From Labrys miyagiensis (GTDB taxonomy: Bacteria; Pseudomonadota; Alphaproteobacteria; Rhizobiales; Labraceae), in contig NZ_BSPC01000014.1 of assembly GCF_030160835.1 (NCBI RefSeq), positions 1-64,000 of the forward strand: a stretch of DNA of 64,000 nucleotides, in the 5' to 3' direction. Both the position numbers and the translations under genes were made by a program. The first letter of the stretch is position 1. Each line of letters begins with the position of its first letter. Positions 1 through 9,014 of this stretch are shown here, one piece after another. The notes beneath the pieces were generated by a model. That model was given only the letters and a program-made list of their open reading frames with translations, was not told the DNA's origin and did not search any database.

Positions 1-69
1 CCTGGGATCATCAACCTCTTGTCGCGAGCCACCCTGTGGCCTGACAACACCGCTTACGAAGCACGAGGA

Positions 70-887
70 GGCTCTGTCAGAGCAAATTGCAGAAGGAGGC
101 GTGGAAGGGTAGGGAGCGAGGATGGCGCGCCCCAAACTCAATCCGTTTCGCTATTTCAATTCGTCGCCAGACGTGATCCGCCTCGCTGTGATGATGTATG
201 TGCGTTATCCCTTGTCATTGAGGAATGTGGAGGACCTGCTGCATGAACGGGGCATCGACATCTGCCATGACACCGTGAGATTTTGGTGGAACCGCTTTGG
301 TCCGTTGTTCGCTGGCGAAATCCGCAAAAGGCGGGTGAGGGCTGGAAATTTCAGCCGCTGGCGCTGGCACGTCGATGAGGTTTTCGTGAAGGTCAACGGT
401 AAGCCCCACTATCTCTGGCGGGCCGTCGATCACGAGGGCGAGGTCTTGGAGTTCTGCGTCAGCAAGACGCGGGACAAGGCCGTCGCTTTGAAATTCCTCA
501 AGAAAGCCATGAAGCGCTACGGCCGCCTCGAGATCATCGTCACCGACGGGTTGCACTCCTATGGTGCGGCCATGCGGGAGATCGGCAACCTCGAACGCCG
601 CGAAATCGGTCGCTGGGGGAACAATCGGGTCGAGAATTCCCACCAACCCTTTCGACGACGAGAGGCGGCGATGCTCAAATTCCGGCGGACGAAGACGCTT
701 CAGAAATTCGTCGCCGTCCACAGTCAGATCCACAACCACTTTAATTCAGAGCGCCACCTCGTCAGCCGGGAAATCTACAAGCGGAGACGCTCGGTCGCCT
801 TGGCCGAGTGGCGGGGCGTCGCGGCCTAACCAAGGTTCAGATGGGCCTTCGTGCACCTGGCGGGGACAGCCTGGAGTTCGTTTGACA
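70..887 (+). mobile_element. IS6-family insertion sequence, copy A
   Basis: Identity with copy B (10741-11551) begins exactly at GGCTCTGTCAGAGC and ends at GTTTGACA, which defines an element of about 818 bp. The right end read in reverse is only an imperfect inverted repeat of the left end (shared CTGTCA core). Flanking octamers (CACGAGGA left, CCGCCCGG right) do not match, so no target duplication is visible. Copy A carries a 6-bp duplication (CGCTGG) inside the transposase gene that copy B lacks. Confidence 0.85.
122..829 (+). CDS. IS6-family DDE transposase, copy A
   Basis: This 235-residue transposase moves the IS by replicative cointegrate formation, as is known for the IS6/IS26 family. 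The catalytic DDE triad is visible as H-V-D-E-V-F, I-V-T-D-G and N-N-R-V-E-N-S-H. The N-terminal helix-turn-helix-like part precedes it (R-N-V-E-D-L-L-H-E-R-G). Length matches the family norm of about 235. A Trp-His insertion directly before the first catalytic Asp comes from the 6-bp duplication and is absent from copy B, so activity is uncertain. The C-terminus is the normal one, ending about 58 bp before the right end of the element. Confidence 0.9.
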   Translation: MARPKLNPFRYFNSSPDVIRLAVMMYVRYPLSLRNVEDLLHERGIDICHDTVRFWWNRFGPLFAGEIRKRRVRAGNFSRWRWHVDEVFVKVNGKPHYLWRAVDHEGEVLEFCVSKTRDKAVALKFLKKAMKRYGRLEIIVTDGLHSYGAAMREIGNLERREIGRWGNNRVENSHQPFRRREAAMLKFRRTKTLQKFVAVHSQIHNHFNSERHLVSREIYKRRRSVALAEWRGVAA

Positions 888-1014
888 CCGCCCGGCGGTC
901 GGCTCGGCCAGGCGGTGCTCGTAGGAGGCATCGGCCACCAGGACCTTGTCGACGCCCGCGAGCCTGGCGGCGGCCTGGGCGGCGGCATCCGCGCCGGCGC
1001 CGGCCACCAGCACA
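888..1014 (-). pseudogene. Electron-transfer flavoprotein alpha-subunit fragment (EtfA/FixB type)
   Basis: Read on the minus strand this encodes about 42 residues including A-G-V-D-K-V-L-V-A-D-A and E-H-R-L-A-E-P, the pattern of the N-terminal domain of ETF alpha (FixB family). It has no start and is cut at its 3' side exactly where IS copy A begins. On the other side it touches the stop codon of the lyase gene. ETF alpha carries FAD and passes electrons from dehydrogenases to the quinone pool. This is a broken remnant; assignment rests on motif recognition only. Confidence 0.6.
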
Positions 1015-1016
1015 GG

Positions 1017-2579
1017 CTACCTTGCTTTACTGAGCTGACTCGCGACAATGGCGAGGACCTCGCCACTGCGCACCTGCTCGGTCACGCTGGCGATATCAGG
1101 GTAAAATGCGCGGTCCTGGTCGGCGACGGGAACGCGACTGCGCACGATGTCATAGACCGCTTTCGTGATGGACGAGGCCTTGGTGACGTCAAAGAAATCC
1201 AGCGCCTGACAGGCAACGAGCAGCTCGATGGCCAGAACTGACTCAAGCTTTTGCGAAACCTTGTAGGCCTTGACAGCAGCATTATACGCGAAGCTCACCG
1301 GGTCTTCCTGATTGCCACACGTCGAGACGCTGTCGACGGAGGACGGGAACGAGAGCACTTTCATCTCACCAAGCAAGCCGGCGGCAGTATATTGAATGAT
1401 CATGTAGCCGCTATTGAGGCCAGGATTGCGTACGAGAAATGCCGGCAGTTCGCTGAAATGCGAGTTCACCATGCGATCCGTGCGGCGCTCTGAAATCTTG
1501 GCGAGATTGGTTAGGGCGTTGCACATGGTATCGGCTGATAGCCCGATATAAGAGCCATCGAAATTGGCGCCGGAAATTGCAATGCCATCATCGTCGTGGA
1601 GCGGATAGATGACGGGATTGTCACCGGACGAGCTGATTTCGTCTTCGATGCTTTGGCGGGCGTAGCCGACGAACGCCCGCGATGCGCCATGCACCTGTGG
1701 CACGGCGCGCAGGCTGTAGGCATCCTGGAGGCGATAGTCGATGTTCTCCGCGATCAGCCGGCTGTCGCGCAGAATAGCGCGGATGCGGGCAGCGCTCTCG
1801 GCCTGTCCCTTATGCGCCTTGACCGTGTGATAGCGTGGATCATAGGCGCGGATAGTACCCTTCAGCGCTTCCAGCGACATCGCCGCCGCCAGATCGGCTA
1901 CATCCACCGACTGCAAGGCATTGTAGAGCGCGAGAACCGAAATCGCCGTGACGGAGGTCGTGCCGTTGAGCATGGCGAGACCCTCCTTGCACTGCAGGTC
2001 AATCGGTTCCAGGCCGACCTGTTTGAGCGCCGTTGCCCCGTCTACCAGTTCGCCGCCATTGACCCGCGCCCGGCCTTCCCCTAGCAGGACAAGCGCCAAA
2101 TGCCCCTCCACCGCGAGATAGCCGACCGAACCTTCTCCCGGAGCAAATGGCACGACCTCATTGTTGAGAAGACCCGCGATCAGTTCCAGAAGCTCAAGCC
2201 GAACGCCCGAATAGCCCTTGCCGAGGCTGATGAGTATCATCAGCTGAATGGCGCGGACCTGCTCGCGATTGAGCGGTTCGCCCACGGAAACTGCATGGGA
2301 GCGCACGATGTTCACTTGCAGCCGGCTTGCGTCTTCAGGCGAAATCACGTGGCGGACGTTGTCGCCAAAGCCGGTCGTGACGCCATACACAAGGCGGTTT
2401 TCAGCAAGAAACCGCTCGACTAGACGACGAGACTTGCGAACCCGCGCCTTGAAGGCATCGGAAAAGCTCACCTTGGCAGAGTACCGCGCGACGGCCACGA
2501 ATTCTTCGATCGTCGGATCCTTGTCGCCGAGCATAACTTGGTGGATCGTTTGGGGATGAGGTGTCGAAAGGGCGGACAT
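1017..2579 (-). CDS. Aromatic amino-acid ammonia-lyase-like protein (HAL/PAL fold) lacking the MIO triad
   Basis: The 520-residue protein aligns by motif over the whole histidine/phenylalanine ammonia-lyase fold: Y-G-V-T-T-G-F-G (residues 65-72), C-K-E-G-L-A-M-L-N-G-T, Q-D-A-Y-S-L-R-A-V-P-Q-V, S-S-G-D-N-P-V-I-Y, G-L-N-S-G-Y-M and Q-E-D-P-V-S. Family members eliminate ammonia from His, Phe or Tyr with an MIO group formed from Ala-Ser-Gly in G-S-V-G-A-S-G-D-L. Here that loop reads G-S-V-G-Y-L-A-V-E-G-H (150-160), so MIO cannot form in the usual way. The ATG at 2579 is preferred because GGAG lies 6 bases upstream; the frame extends to a TTG at 2591 that overlaps this ribosome site. It is divergent from a LysR gene. 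Substrate and reaction are unknown; a lyase or mutase without MIO, or a non-catalytic homologue, are both possible. Confidence 0.85.
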   Translation of the reverse strand: MSALSTPHPQTIHQVMLGDKDPTIEEFVAVARYSAKVSFSDAFKARVRKSRRLVERFLAENRLVYGVTTGFGDNVRHVISPEDASRLQVNIVRSHAVSVGEPLNREQVRAIQLMILISLGKGYSGVRLELLELIAGLLNNEVVPFAPGEGSVGYLAVEGHLALVLLGEGRARVNGGELVDGATALKQVGLEPIDLQCKEGLAMLNGTTSVTAISVLALYNALQSVDVADLAAAMSLEALKGTIRAYDPRYHTVKAHKGQAESAARIRAILRDSRLIAENIDYRLQDAYSLRAVPQVHGASRAFVGYARQSIEDEISSSGDNPVIYPLHDDDGIAISGANFDGSYIGLSADTMCNALTNLAKISERRTDRMVNSHFSELPAFLVRNPGLNSGYMIIQYTAAGLLGEMKVLSFPSSVDSVSTCGNQEDPVSFAYNAAVKAYKVSQKLESVLAIELLVACQALDFFDVTKASSITKAVYDIVRSRVPVADQDRAFYPDIASVTEQVRSGEVLAIVASQLSKAR

Positions 2580-2719
2580 AGTTTGCTCCAAGTGCCTTTG
2601 GGTTGGGCACGTTCATGAGATCGCGAAGGCGAGCGAGGATAATGCTTTCGATCTTGGAACAAAATCTTGTATTATTTGAAATTTTTGTTAGTTTTTCTAA
2701 AATAGAAAGAGAGGTTCAT
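2580..2719. promoter_or_regulatory. Divergent promoter region between lyase-like gene and LysR regulator
   Basis: This 140-bp AT-rich interval separates two divergent start codons, the classic arrangement in which a LysR protein controls its neighbour and itself. A GAGAGAGG ribosome site lies just before the LysR ATG. No T-N11-A motif can be singled out by eye with confidence. Confidence 0.55.
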
Positions 2720-3703
2720 ATGGCTGCGTTGCCTCCCTTACGCGCACTTCAGGTGTTCGAGACGGTTGGACATTACGGGAGCATTTCTCGCGCGGCGCAG
2801 CATTTGGGTATTTCCGTTGGCGCCGTCAGCCAACACATGAAGCTCCTCGAGAATGCCCTGGACGCCACATTGACGGTCAAGGACGGGCAGAGGATACGTC
2901 TGAATACAATCGGTGAACGGCTTCACGTGCGCTGCCAGACTGCATTTGAAGAATTGCGAGCTGCCACCGCGGAGGTCGAAAGAACAAAAGCGTCCACGAC
3001 TCTTTATGTCAGTTCACTGCCATCCATTTTGGCGAAGTGGCTGGCGCCGCTGATGTATGACTGGAATAAGAGCCGCGGTGGTGTCGATATCTATTGGGAT
3101 ACCAATCTGGATGACTCGCCTGAGAGGGAAGGCGTCGATTTTCGTATCAGCTACGGTGAGGGAGGTGGCCCTCTTGAAAATCGCGCGGACTTGTTTCGCG
3201 ATTGTATCGTCCCGGCGTGTCCCCCGGGTTTCATCCAGGGGGCATCCACAGTGGTCAAGCCAGAAGGCCTCTTGGACTACCCCTTGATCGCCATCGAATC
3301 CAAGCCGAAGTTTGACGAGCCTCCATCGTGGCCAGACTGGTTTGAAGATTGCGGCTGCCGAATAGACGGGCCCATCGCCATATCGCTTCGCTGTTCGTCC
3401 TCCAGCGTAGCTGTTCAGGCCGCGATTGACGGCCAAGGTGTCGTCCTTGCCCAATATTCGATGATTGTTTCCGACGTGAAGGCAGGCAAGCTGGCGGTGC
3501 CATTCCACCATGCAATGGAACTGGCTTCACCTTACTTCGTTAGCTGGCACGACAATGTGCTTTATAAGCCGCAATGTCAGGATTTTCATCGTTGGATCAT
3601 CGCGCGCGGACGCGAACAGCAGCGTGCGATTCAAGATCTCGTCGCACGAAATCGGGGCTCCGCGCTCCCGCCCGAAACCGAGGTCGTCCATCATGCGGGA
3701 TAG
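2720..3703 (+). CDS. LysR-family transcriptional regulator (GcvA-like)
   Basis: The 327-residue protein starts with a LysR winged helix-turn-helix (L-R-A-L-Q-V-F-E-T-V, S-I-S-R-A-A-Q-H-L-G, G-A-V-S-Q-H-M-K-L-L-E) and continues into a periplasmic-binding-type effector domain. The ATG at 2720 is chosen because it follows GAGAGAGG at good spacing and begins the family pattern; the frame stays open 39 codons further upstream without a homologous sequence. The P-P-L-R-A-L-Q-V-F-E start and R-I-S-Y-G-E-G resemble the GcvA group. By position it probably controls the divergent lyase-like gene and perhaps the amino-acid transporter downstream. The inducer is unknown. Confidence 0.9.
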   Translation: MAALPPLRALQVFETVGHYGSISRAAQHLGISVGAVSQHMKLLENALDATLTVKDGQRIRLNTIGERLHVRCQTAFEELRAATAEVERTKASTTLYVSSLPSILAKWLAPLMYDWNKSRGGVDIYWDTNLDDSPEREGVDFRISYGEGGGPLENRADLFRDCIVPACPPGFIQGASTVVKPEGLLDYPLIAIESKPKFDEPPSWPDWFEDCGCRIDGPIAISLRCSSSSVAVQAAIDGQGVVLAQYSMIVSDVKAGKLAVPFHHAMELASPYFVSWHDNVLYKPQCQDFHRWIIARGREQQRAIQDLVARNRGSALPPETEVVHHAG

Positions 3704-3895
3704 AAGGCTCTTTGGGGTGGTATGTTGACTGGCCGGAATTCGAACTCGCACATTGCGATCAGCTTGAGAGCAAGCACGAGTTCGTCATCAAAGCTCACAC
3801 TTGCGCAATGAGGATAGGCCTGGAGCGCCGAGCAGCCCTCGTTAGCTATCGAGGCCAGGCTTTATCGTCAGCAAGCGGTCATAGACGCTCACCAT
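3704..3895. other. Non-coding interval after the LysR gene
   Basis: No gene is recognised. An out-of-frame open frame (3574-3954) crosses it, but it overlaps the LysR gene and has no recognisable motif. Confidence 0.5.
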
Positions 3896-4302
3896 CTAAT
3901 GGCAGCAGCTATGAGGTGATGAGGCCTTCGTCCTACATGGACAAGACGAGGTAGTCGGGACGTCGGTCTTTGCCAGAGCAGCCGTAAGCTGCGTTTGGAG
4001 TGCAGGTAGCTTATGTTTTTCACCCCTTGATCTCAGGCACTCGACGAGCCGATGCAAAGCCCAAACATTACCAGGATGCTGGGCACAGCGGGTGAGATTG
4101 TAGAAAGGACCGGTGGCACAGGCGATGCCCCAGTGCGCCTTCGCGCAACCGGAATGGTCTCAAGCGCTCTCTCAAAACACTTGATGGCTTCCTCATGGTT
4201 GAAGGAATGGCACCAGTTATGGCCGATGTTGAACCATCGTTGCGTTTCTGCCGAGGCGGTTGAAATAGCGCGCCGATAGGTTCCGAGATTGAAGCGATCC
4301 AT
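3896..4302 (-). pseudogene. TPR-repeat protein, internally deleted and frameshifted
   Basis: On the minus strand an N-terminal TPR segment (F-N-L-G-T-Y-R-R-A-I-S-T, then F-N-H-E-E-A-I-K-C-F-E-R-A-L) is followed after a frameshift near 4150 by A-H-W-G-I-A-C-A-T-G-P-F-Y-N-L. That runs into a C-terminal segment (L-V-E-C-L-R-S-R-G-E, A-K-T-D-V-P-T-T-S-S-C). These are the two ends of a family of large TPR proteins of several hundred residues, so most of the middle is missing. It is a decayed gene with no inferred function. Confidence 0.6.
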
Positions 4303-5004
4303 ATCTTCTTTCGATCCTTTGGAGGGAGGACCGCCCAAATTCCCTCGCGATCCCTCACAAAGCCGTTCGGGCCGGCCGAATTGTAGGCGCCCGATGCATG
4401 CTCCGCCTACGGCGTCGGCCGATGCTCAGGTCCAGAGAGCTTCAGCACGGAGGAGGGGAGGGCGACATCAAGACCGCGGGAAACTCCAACTGAGTTTAGG
4501 GCTCGCTAAAAACGAATGAAATATGATGTTTTTTGAAGTTGTTCGCATAATTTCTAAAGATATTGCGCAACCTGAGTTTTCGAGACGCGAGCTCTACCGA
4601 AAACGGGTGCTCGACGAGCCGCTCGACATGTCTACCTGGCCAGGGAGGCCGAGGTTCCTCCTTGCCGGAGATCCAGAAGAGGTCGTCGTGTTTAATAGAA
4701 AAACTAAAATATAAATCAGAAATTGTTATGTTTATTTCATTTTCAACAACTCCTAGGGTTCTCACCAGGGGATCTCGGCCATCGTTGCTACTGCGTGCCC
4801 GTTCTTCGCATCGGAATGGCGGCGGGATGCGGAATGGAGCGAATTTGGGAGCCCCCCAGGCCGAATTTGAAAAGAGGCACGCTTCTCAAGCGAGTGTGGG
4901 AATTCAACGGTTGGAGCACCCGCACCGCGGTATTGAGGATTGCCGACCACGCTCATCGCCTAATTTAACAAGCAACACGACTCAAAAGAGAGGTTTGTAC
5001 ATCA
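4303..5004. other. Intergenic region, no gene recognised
   Basis: About 700 bases with only short frames and no recognisable protein motif. The 3' end (4990-5004) holds AAAGAGAGG, the ribosome site of the ABC binding-protein gene. Control signals for the transporter operon probably lie here but none could be identified. Confidence 0.5.
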
Positions 5005-5808
5005 ATGATATTGGGATTTTTCAAGCGAGTCGCGCTCGCGATCGCACTATTATATCCTGTTGTGGCAACAGCTGACGAGGCCAATCCTTATGGTCTGCTT
5101 GATCCCGCAACCATCAGTATTGGCACGATGGCAGACTCGAAGCCAAACACGTTCGTCCAACCCGACGGCACTTATACGGGCTTTGACATCGACCTGTTCA
5201 TGAACCTCGCAGAGCGGATAGGATATCCCAAAAACAAGGTCACAATTACCTCTCAGGATTTCTCCGCACTGATGCCATCCGTTGTCAATCAGCGCTTTGA
5301 TGTCGCCATCGCAGCGATCGGAACCACCGAGGCACGAAAGAAGAACGTTGATTTCTCGGACGGCTACCTTCTGTTTTATCTGTCGGTATTGAGCCCCGAC
5401 ACATCGATAAAAGATGCCGGCGATCTGAAAGGCAAGCGAGTGGGCGTCGTGCAGGGCGCCCTCACCGACATCTATGCAACAAAGAATTTCACCGACGCCG
5501 ATATTGTCCGGTTTCCAGACAATAATACAGCAATCGCCGCGCTGAATAACGGAACAATCGCCGCCCATTTTTTGGATCACGACCCCGCGATCGATTATTC
5601 GAAACGCTATTCCGATCTCAAGATCAGAGTTGATATTCCTCAATTGGACACGCCAGCAGGGTTCGTGGTCCGAAAGGGAAATGTTCGTCTGCAGGAAGCC
5701 ATTAACAAGGCATTGCACGAGGCAATAGACGACGGAACCTACAAGGCCATCTTCGCCAAGTGGTTCCCCGATGCTCCTCTCCCAGATCGCTTTCAGCCTA
5801 AGAAGTAA
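5005..5808 (+). CDS. Amino-acid ABC transporter periplasmic binding protein
   Basis: The 267-residue protein has a signal peptide (residues 1-23, cleavage likely after V-A-T-A-D) and a family-3 solute-binding fold: T-G-F-D-I-D-L-F, F-D-V-A-I-A-A-I-G-T-T-E-A-R, D-L-K-G-K-R-V-G-V-V-Q-G. The usual Arg and Asp residues that clamp the alpha-amino and carboxyl groups of a polar amino acid appear to be present. It delivers substrate to the fused permease-ATPase encoded 62 bp downstream. The substrate cannot be read from sequence; the lyase and LysR nearby suggest the same amino acid is handled. Confidence 0.9.
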   Translation: MILGFFKRVALAIALLYPVVATADEANPYGLLDPATISIGTMADSKPNTFVQPDGTYTGFDIDLFMNLAERIGYPKNKVTITSQDFSALMPSVVNQRFDVAIAAIGTTEARKKNVDFSDGYLLFYLSVLSPDTSIKDAGDLKGKRVGVVQGALTDIYATKNFTDADIVRFPDNNTAIAALNNGTIAAHFLDHDPAIDYSKRYSDLKIRVDIPQLDTPAGFVVRKGNVRLQEAINKALHEAIDDGTYKAIFAKWFPDAPLPDRFQPKK

Positions 5809-5870
5809 ACTCAAGCCGCGCATCAGGACAGGTCAAAGGGCCGTCTCAATAATGTGAAAACGAGAGATCG

Positions 5871-7382
5871 ATGGATTGGCTTGAGGTTTTCAAAAGAAGC
5901 TTCTTAGACTGGGACGCCATGGCGGCGGTATTGCCGACCATGTTGGCCGTGGGCCTGAAGAACACAATCTTTCTTGCTCTTGCCTCCACGTCGCTAGGCA
6001 TTCTGATCGGCATCATCATCGCTGTCATGGGGATCGCAGAATCGCGGTTCCCACGATGGTTTGCACGCGTCTACACCGACATATTTCGCGGACTGCCAGC
6101 GATTGTGACAATCCTGCTGGTCGGCCAAGGTTTCGCTAGCCTTGGGCGCCAGCTTTTTGGAGCTTCGCCCTATCCGCTCGGGATTTTGGCACTTAGCTTG
6201 ATTGCTGGCGCTTATATCGGAGAGATATTCCGCGCCGGCATACAAAGCGTCGATCGCGGGCAGTCGGAAGCATGTCGTGCCCTAAGCATGAATTACAACC
6301 AGGGCATGCGCCTGATTGTCATTCCGCAGGGAATTCGGCGTGTGCTGCCTGCTTTGGTCAATCAACTTATAAGCAATGTTAAGGATTCGAGTCTCGTATA
6401 TTTCCTAGGCTTGCTTTCAAGTGAGCGAGAATTATTCAGAGTCGGCCAAGATCAGGCTGTCTCTACCGGGAATCTATCACCTTTGCTTCTAGCAGGCATA
6501 TTCTATCTTTGCATAACCATCCCGTTGACCCATTTTGTCAACTTCATCGACAACCGACTTCGTACGGGCGGCAAATCCGTCGGCGTTACGAGCGGGCTGC
6601 AGGAGGTCCGCGAACTGGTCACCCAAGCACAGCCGACGCAGAAGCTGCGCCCATTGAAGGGCAGCCGCGTGGACGTCAAAGACCTTTCAGTCGCATTCGG
6701 TGAACATAAGGTCTTGCATGAGGTAGAGCTTCGGATCGAGTCAGGAACGGTCACTTGCATCATTGGACCTTCCGGATCAGGAAAGTCGACTTTACTTCGC
6801 GCCGTGAACCGCCTCGTCGAGCCTCAGGCTGGGTCGATCAAGATCGATGGCGAGGAAAGTCGATCGATGAAGCCCGAGGCATTGCGCCGCCGGGTAGGCA
6901 TGGTTTTCCAGCATTTCAACCTGTTTCCGGATCACACGGCTCTGCAGAACGTGTCCCTTGCGCCGGTCAAGATCAAAGGCATTTCCCCTAAAGAAGGAAA
7001 AGCCATCGCAGAGGCTCGACTCGCGGAGGTCGGCCTGGCTCAGAAGGCAAACTATCGCCCGAGCCGGCTGTCAGGGGGGCAACAGCAGCGCGTGGCCATC
7101 GCTAGGGCGCTTGCCATGGAACCGGAAGTGATCCTGTTCGATGAAGTTACAAGTGCCCTCGATCCGGAACTGGTGAAAGGTGTCCTCAATCTCATGGCGG
7201 ACCTGGCAAAGCGCGGCATCACGATGGTCGTCGTCACGCACGAGATGGGATTTGCACGGCGCGTCTCTGATCAGGTTGTGTTTATGGATGAGGGCCGGAT
7301 CGTCGAGATGGGCCCGCCTTCCAAGATCTTCGATAATCCGGAAAGCCCACGGCTCAAGAGGTTTCTTGCTGAAGTCCTTTAG
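5871..7382 (+). CDS. Polar amino-acid ABC transporter, permease and ATPase fused
   Basis: One 503-residue polypeptide combines a HisM/GlnP-type permease (about residues 15-230, EAA loop around 117-160 with [11 protein letters not shown]) and a GlnQ-type ATPase (about 265-503). The ATPase shows Walker [10 protein letters not shown] (299-307), signature L-S-G-G-Q-Q-Q-R-V, Walker [12 protein letters not shown] and H-loop V-V-T-H-E-M-G-F. Most family systems encode these two parts separately, so this is a fusion. A homodimer would supply both permease halves and both ATPases. Walker B has D-E-V-T where D-E-P-T is usual. Confidence 0.93.
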   Translation: MDWLEVFKRSFLDWDAMAAVLPTMLAVGLKNTIFLALASTSLGILIGIIIAVMGIAESRFPRWFARVYTDIFRGLPAIVTILLVGQGFASLGRQLFGASPYPLGILALSLIAGAYIGEIFRAGIQSVDRGQSEACRALSMNYNQGMRLIVIPQGIRRVLPALVNQLISNVKDSSLVYFLGLLSSERELFRVGQDQAVSTGNLSPLLLAGIFYLCITIPLTHFVNFIDNRLRTGGKSVGVTSGLQEVRELVTQAQPTQKLRPLKGSRVDVKDLSVAFGEHKVLHEVELRIESGTVTCIIGPSGSGKSTLLRAVNRLVEPQAGSIKIDGEESRSMKPEALRRRVGMVFQHFNLFPDHTALQNVSLAPVKIKGISPKEGKAIAEARLAEVGLAQKANYRPSRLSGGQQQRVAIARALAMEPEVILFDEVTSALDPELVKGVLNLMADLAKRGITMVVVTHEMGFARRVSDQVVFMDEGRIVEMGPPSKIFDNPESPRLKRFLAEVL

Positions 7383-7691
7383 TGAAAGGCCGAAAATCCC
7401 AGGGGCGACGCTCACAAAAACGCTGGCCGATCGCATTGTGCCGGTCATGGCATTCCCTACCTGCGTACGCACAGCAGGATCACTGACCGGTCGAATTGGC
7501 GGCCCTCGAACATCGAAACTCTCCACTGAAACAGAGGAGATTTATGTCACGGCCGGCATTGATGGAAAGTTTGCGACAGTGCTGCGGCCGGTCAGGTGAA
7601 ACTCGGTCGTCGCGCACCTTCGCCTTGACCCCATGCCCTGACGCCTCGTTGCGTAAATAATGTATCCAAACCGGTAAATCTTCAGCCCAGC
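7383..7691. other. Intergenic region with one short possible ORF
   Basis: Nothing is recognised except a 38-codon frame (7544-7660, +) with a good ribosome site (GAGGAG, 5 bases before ATG). It has no known motif and may be chance. Confidence 0.35.
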
Positions 7692-8354
7692 TTAGAGCCG
7701 ACGGATCGCCCATTGCAGCGCGGGATATGTGCCGATCATCTCGAACGCGCCTGTGCCGACTGCTTCGCCAACCGCGACTGCTACACCACTATGGGGATGG
7801 TCGTGAGCATCGTGCCAATCATCGCCGGCGATGATGCCGCCTGATTTTACCTTACGCTTCAATACTTTCAGTTCCTCGACCGTGCCGTCGTAGGAGTGGG
7901 AAGAGTCCACATAGACCCAGTCGAGATGGTCGTCGGGAAGCCGATCAAGGAAAGACACAGAATAGTCAACATGCACGGACACTTCTGCGCCATGCGCATA
8001 CTTTTTGATACGTTGCGAGGCCACATTGTGGGCGCGGCTCGTCGATAACCGGCCATTCGCAGTGTAGACGCCCCAGTCCGGATAATATTTTCCGAAGATC
8101 AACCACCAGGGGTCAACGAAATAGGCGGATTTAGGTTTGGCCCGGTCAAGCAGAATAGTCGAGAACAATCCAGTGAAAACGCCAAGCTCAGCGCCGACGG
8201 CCCCTTTAGGAAGCAGATCACAAAGGAATTGCCTGCCCTTCAACCGATGATCGGACAGAAACTCAGCCTGAAGAACACTCGAGTCCAAGGGAATGCAGCC
8301 GACTGCAAGGATATCTCGCGCATTTCTGATGAAGTGCTCAGTCAGGAAGCTCAT
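7692..8354 (-). CDS. Class I SAM-dependent methyltransferase (Methyltransf_24-like)
   Basis: The 220-residue protein shows the SAM-binding loop G-A-E-L-G-V-F-T-G, an acidic strand end V-D-P-W-W, and D-W-V-Y-V-D-S-S-H-S-Y-D-G-T, typical of the Methyltransf_24 family. S-G-G-I-I-A-G-D-D-W-H-D forms the late core strand. Family members methylate small molecules or sugars, often near glycan or modification genes; no substrate can be assigned. The gene points towards the transporter operon and seems to be transcribed alone. The ribosome site upstream of the ATG is weak. Confidence 0.75.
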   Translation of the reverse strand: MSFLTEHFIRNARDILAVGCIPLDSSVLQAEFLSDHRLKGRQFLCDLLPKGAVGAELGVFTGLFSTILLDRAKPKSAYFVDPWWLIFGKYYPDWGVYTANGRLSTSRAHNVASQRIKKYAHGAEVSVHVDYSVSFLDRLPDDHLDWVYVDSSHSYDGTVEELKVLKRKVKSGGIIAGDDWHDAHDHPHSGVAVAVGEAVGTGAFEMIGTYPALQWAIRRL

Positions 8355-9014
8355 GCGCTACCCAATCAGTGCTCCCACAACCACGTATAGGTTAGGCAGC
8401 GATGTTCTACCGCCCGACGGAACAGTTTCCGGCCTGTCTCATCGTGGCGGGCTGGCAGCGCCACCGGAGTTCTGCAACGAGATCAGGTGTTATGGCCGAT
8501 CGTACCATGCGGCCCGACTCGTTATAGTATTTGCCCAATCTTCCATTTTTTTGGCGGCATTTGCAACCATCAGGAGCCAGTGCGCATTCTGTAAATCGGC
8601 TTCAAAGATTAACCCCGTCTCTCTAACGCTAACCTATTGATATTATGCCTAAAATTCTATGATGGATGGGGACAGGATCGGTGCCGATCGTGATCCCCTC
8701 AAATTCCAAATTTTCATGCTTTTTCAGCCGACTATGGCCGCGCCGTTAGGGGTCAACCTTTAGCGCCGATTTACAGCTTCACCATCTCAGGCATTCGCCA
8801 TCCCCATGTATAGTTCTGCAAAGCGGACATCGCGTCCCGATCACTTAGGATCGAAGCGAAGGTTCGCGGACCAGCCCGCCACGACGGGCCGGTATCCGGC
8901 GTCACTTCGTCGCTCATTTGAAGCTGACGGATGCTTCTACTGACCACAGTGTATAGGCACGCAAAGTGACCATAAACGTTGCAAGCTCACGCGAAATTTC
9001 GGGCGACCGGACGA
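8355..9014. other. Intergenic region, no gene recognised
   Basis: About 660 bases without a convincing coding frame on either strand. A short GC stem (GCCCG...CGGGC near 8875) lacks a T-run. I see no recognisable RNA or regulatory motif. Confidence 0.5.

Noticed and set aside
3540..3560. TGGCAC followed by TGTGC as a sigma-54 promoter
   Set aside because: The -12 part is not TTGC and the site lies inside the LysR gene.
3716..3745. tRNA 3'-end-like string (TTCGAAT and CCA on the minus strand)
   Set aside because: No acceptor, D or anticodon arms can be folded around it and the T-stem does not pair.
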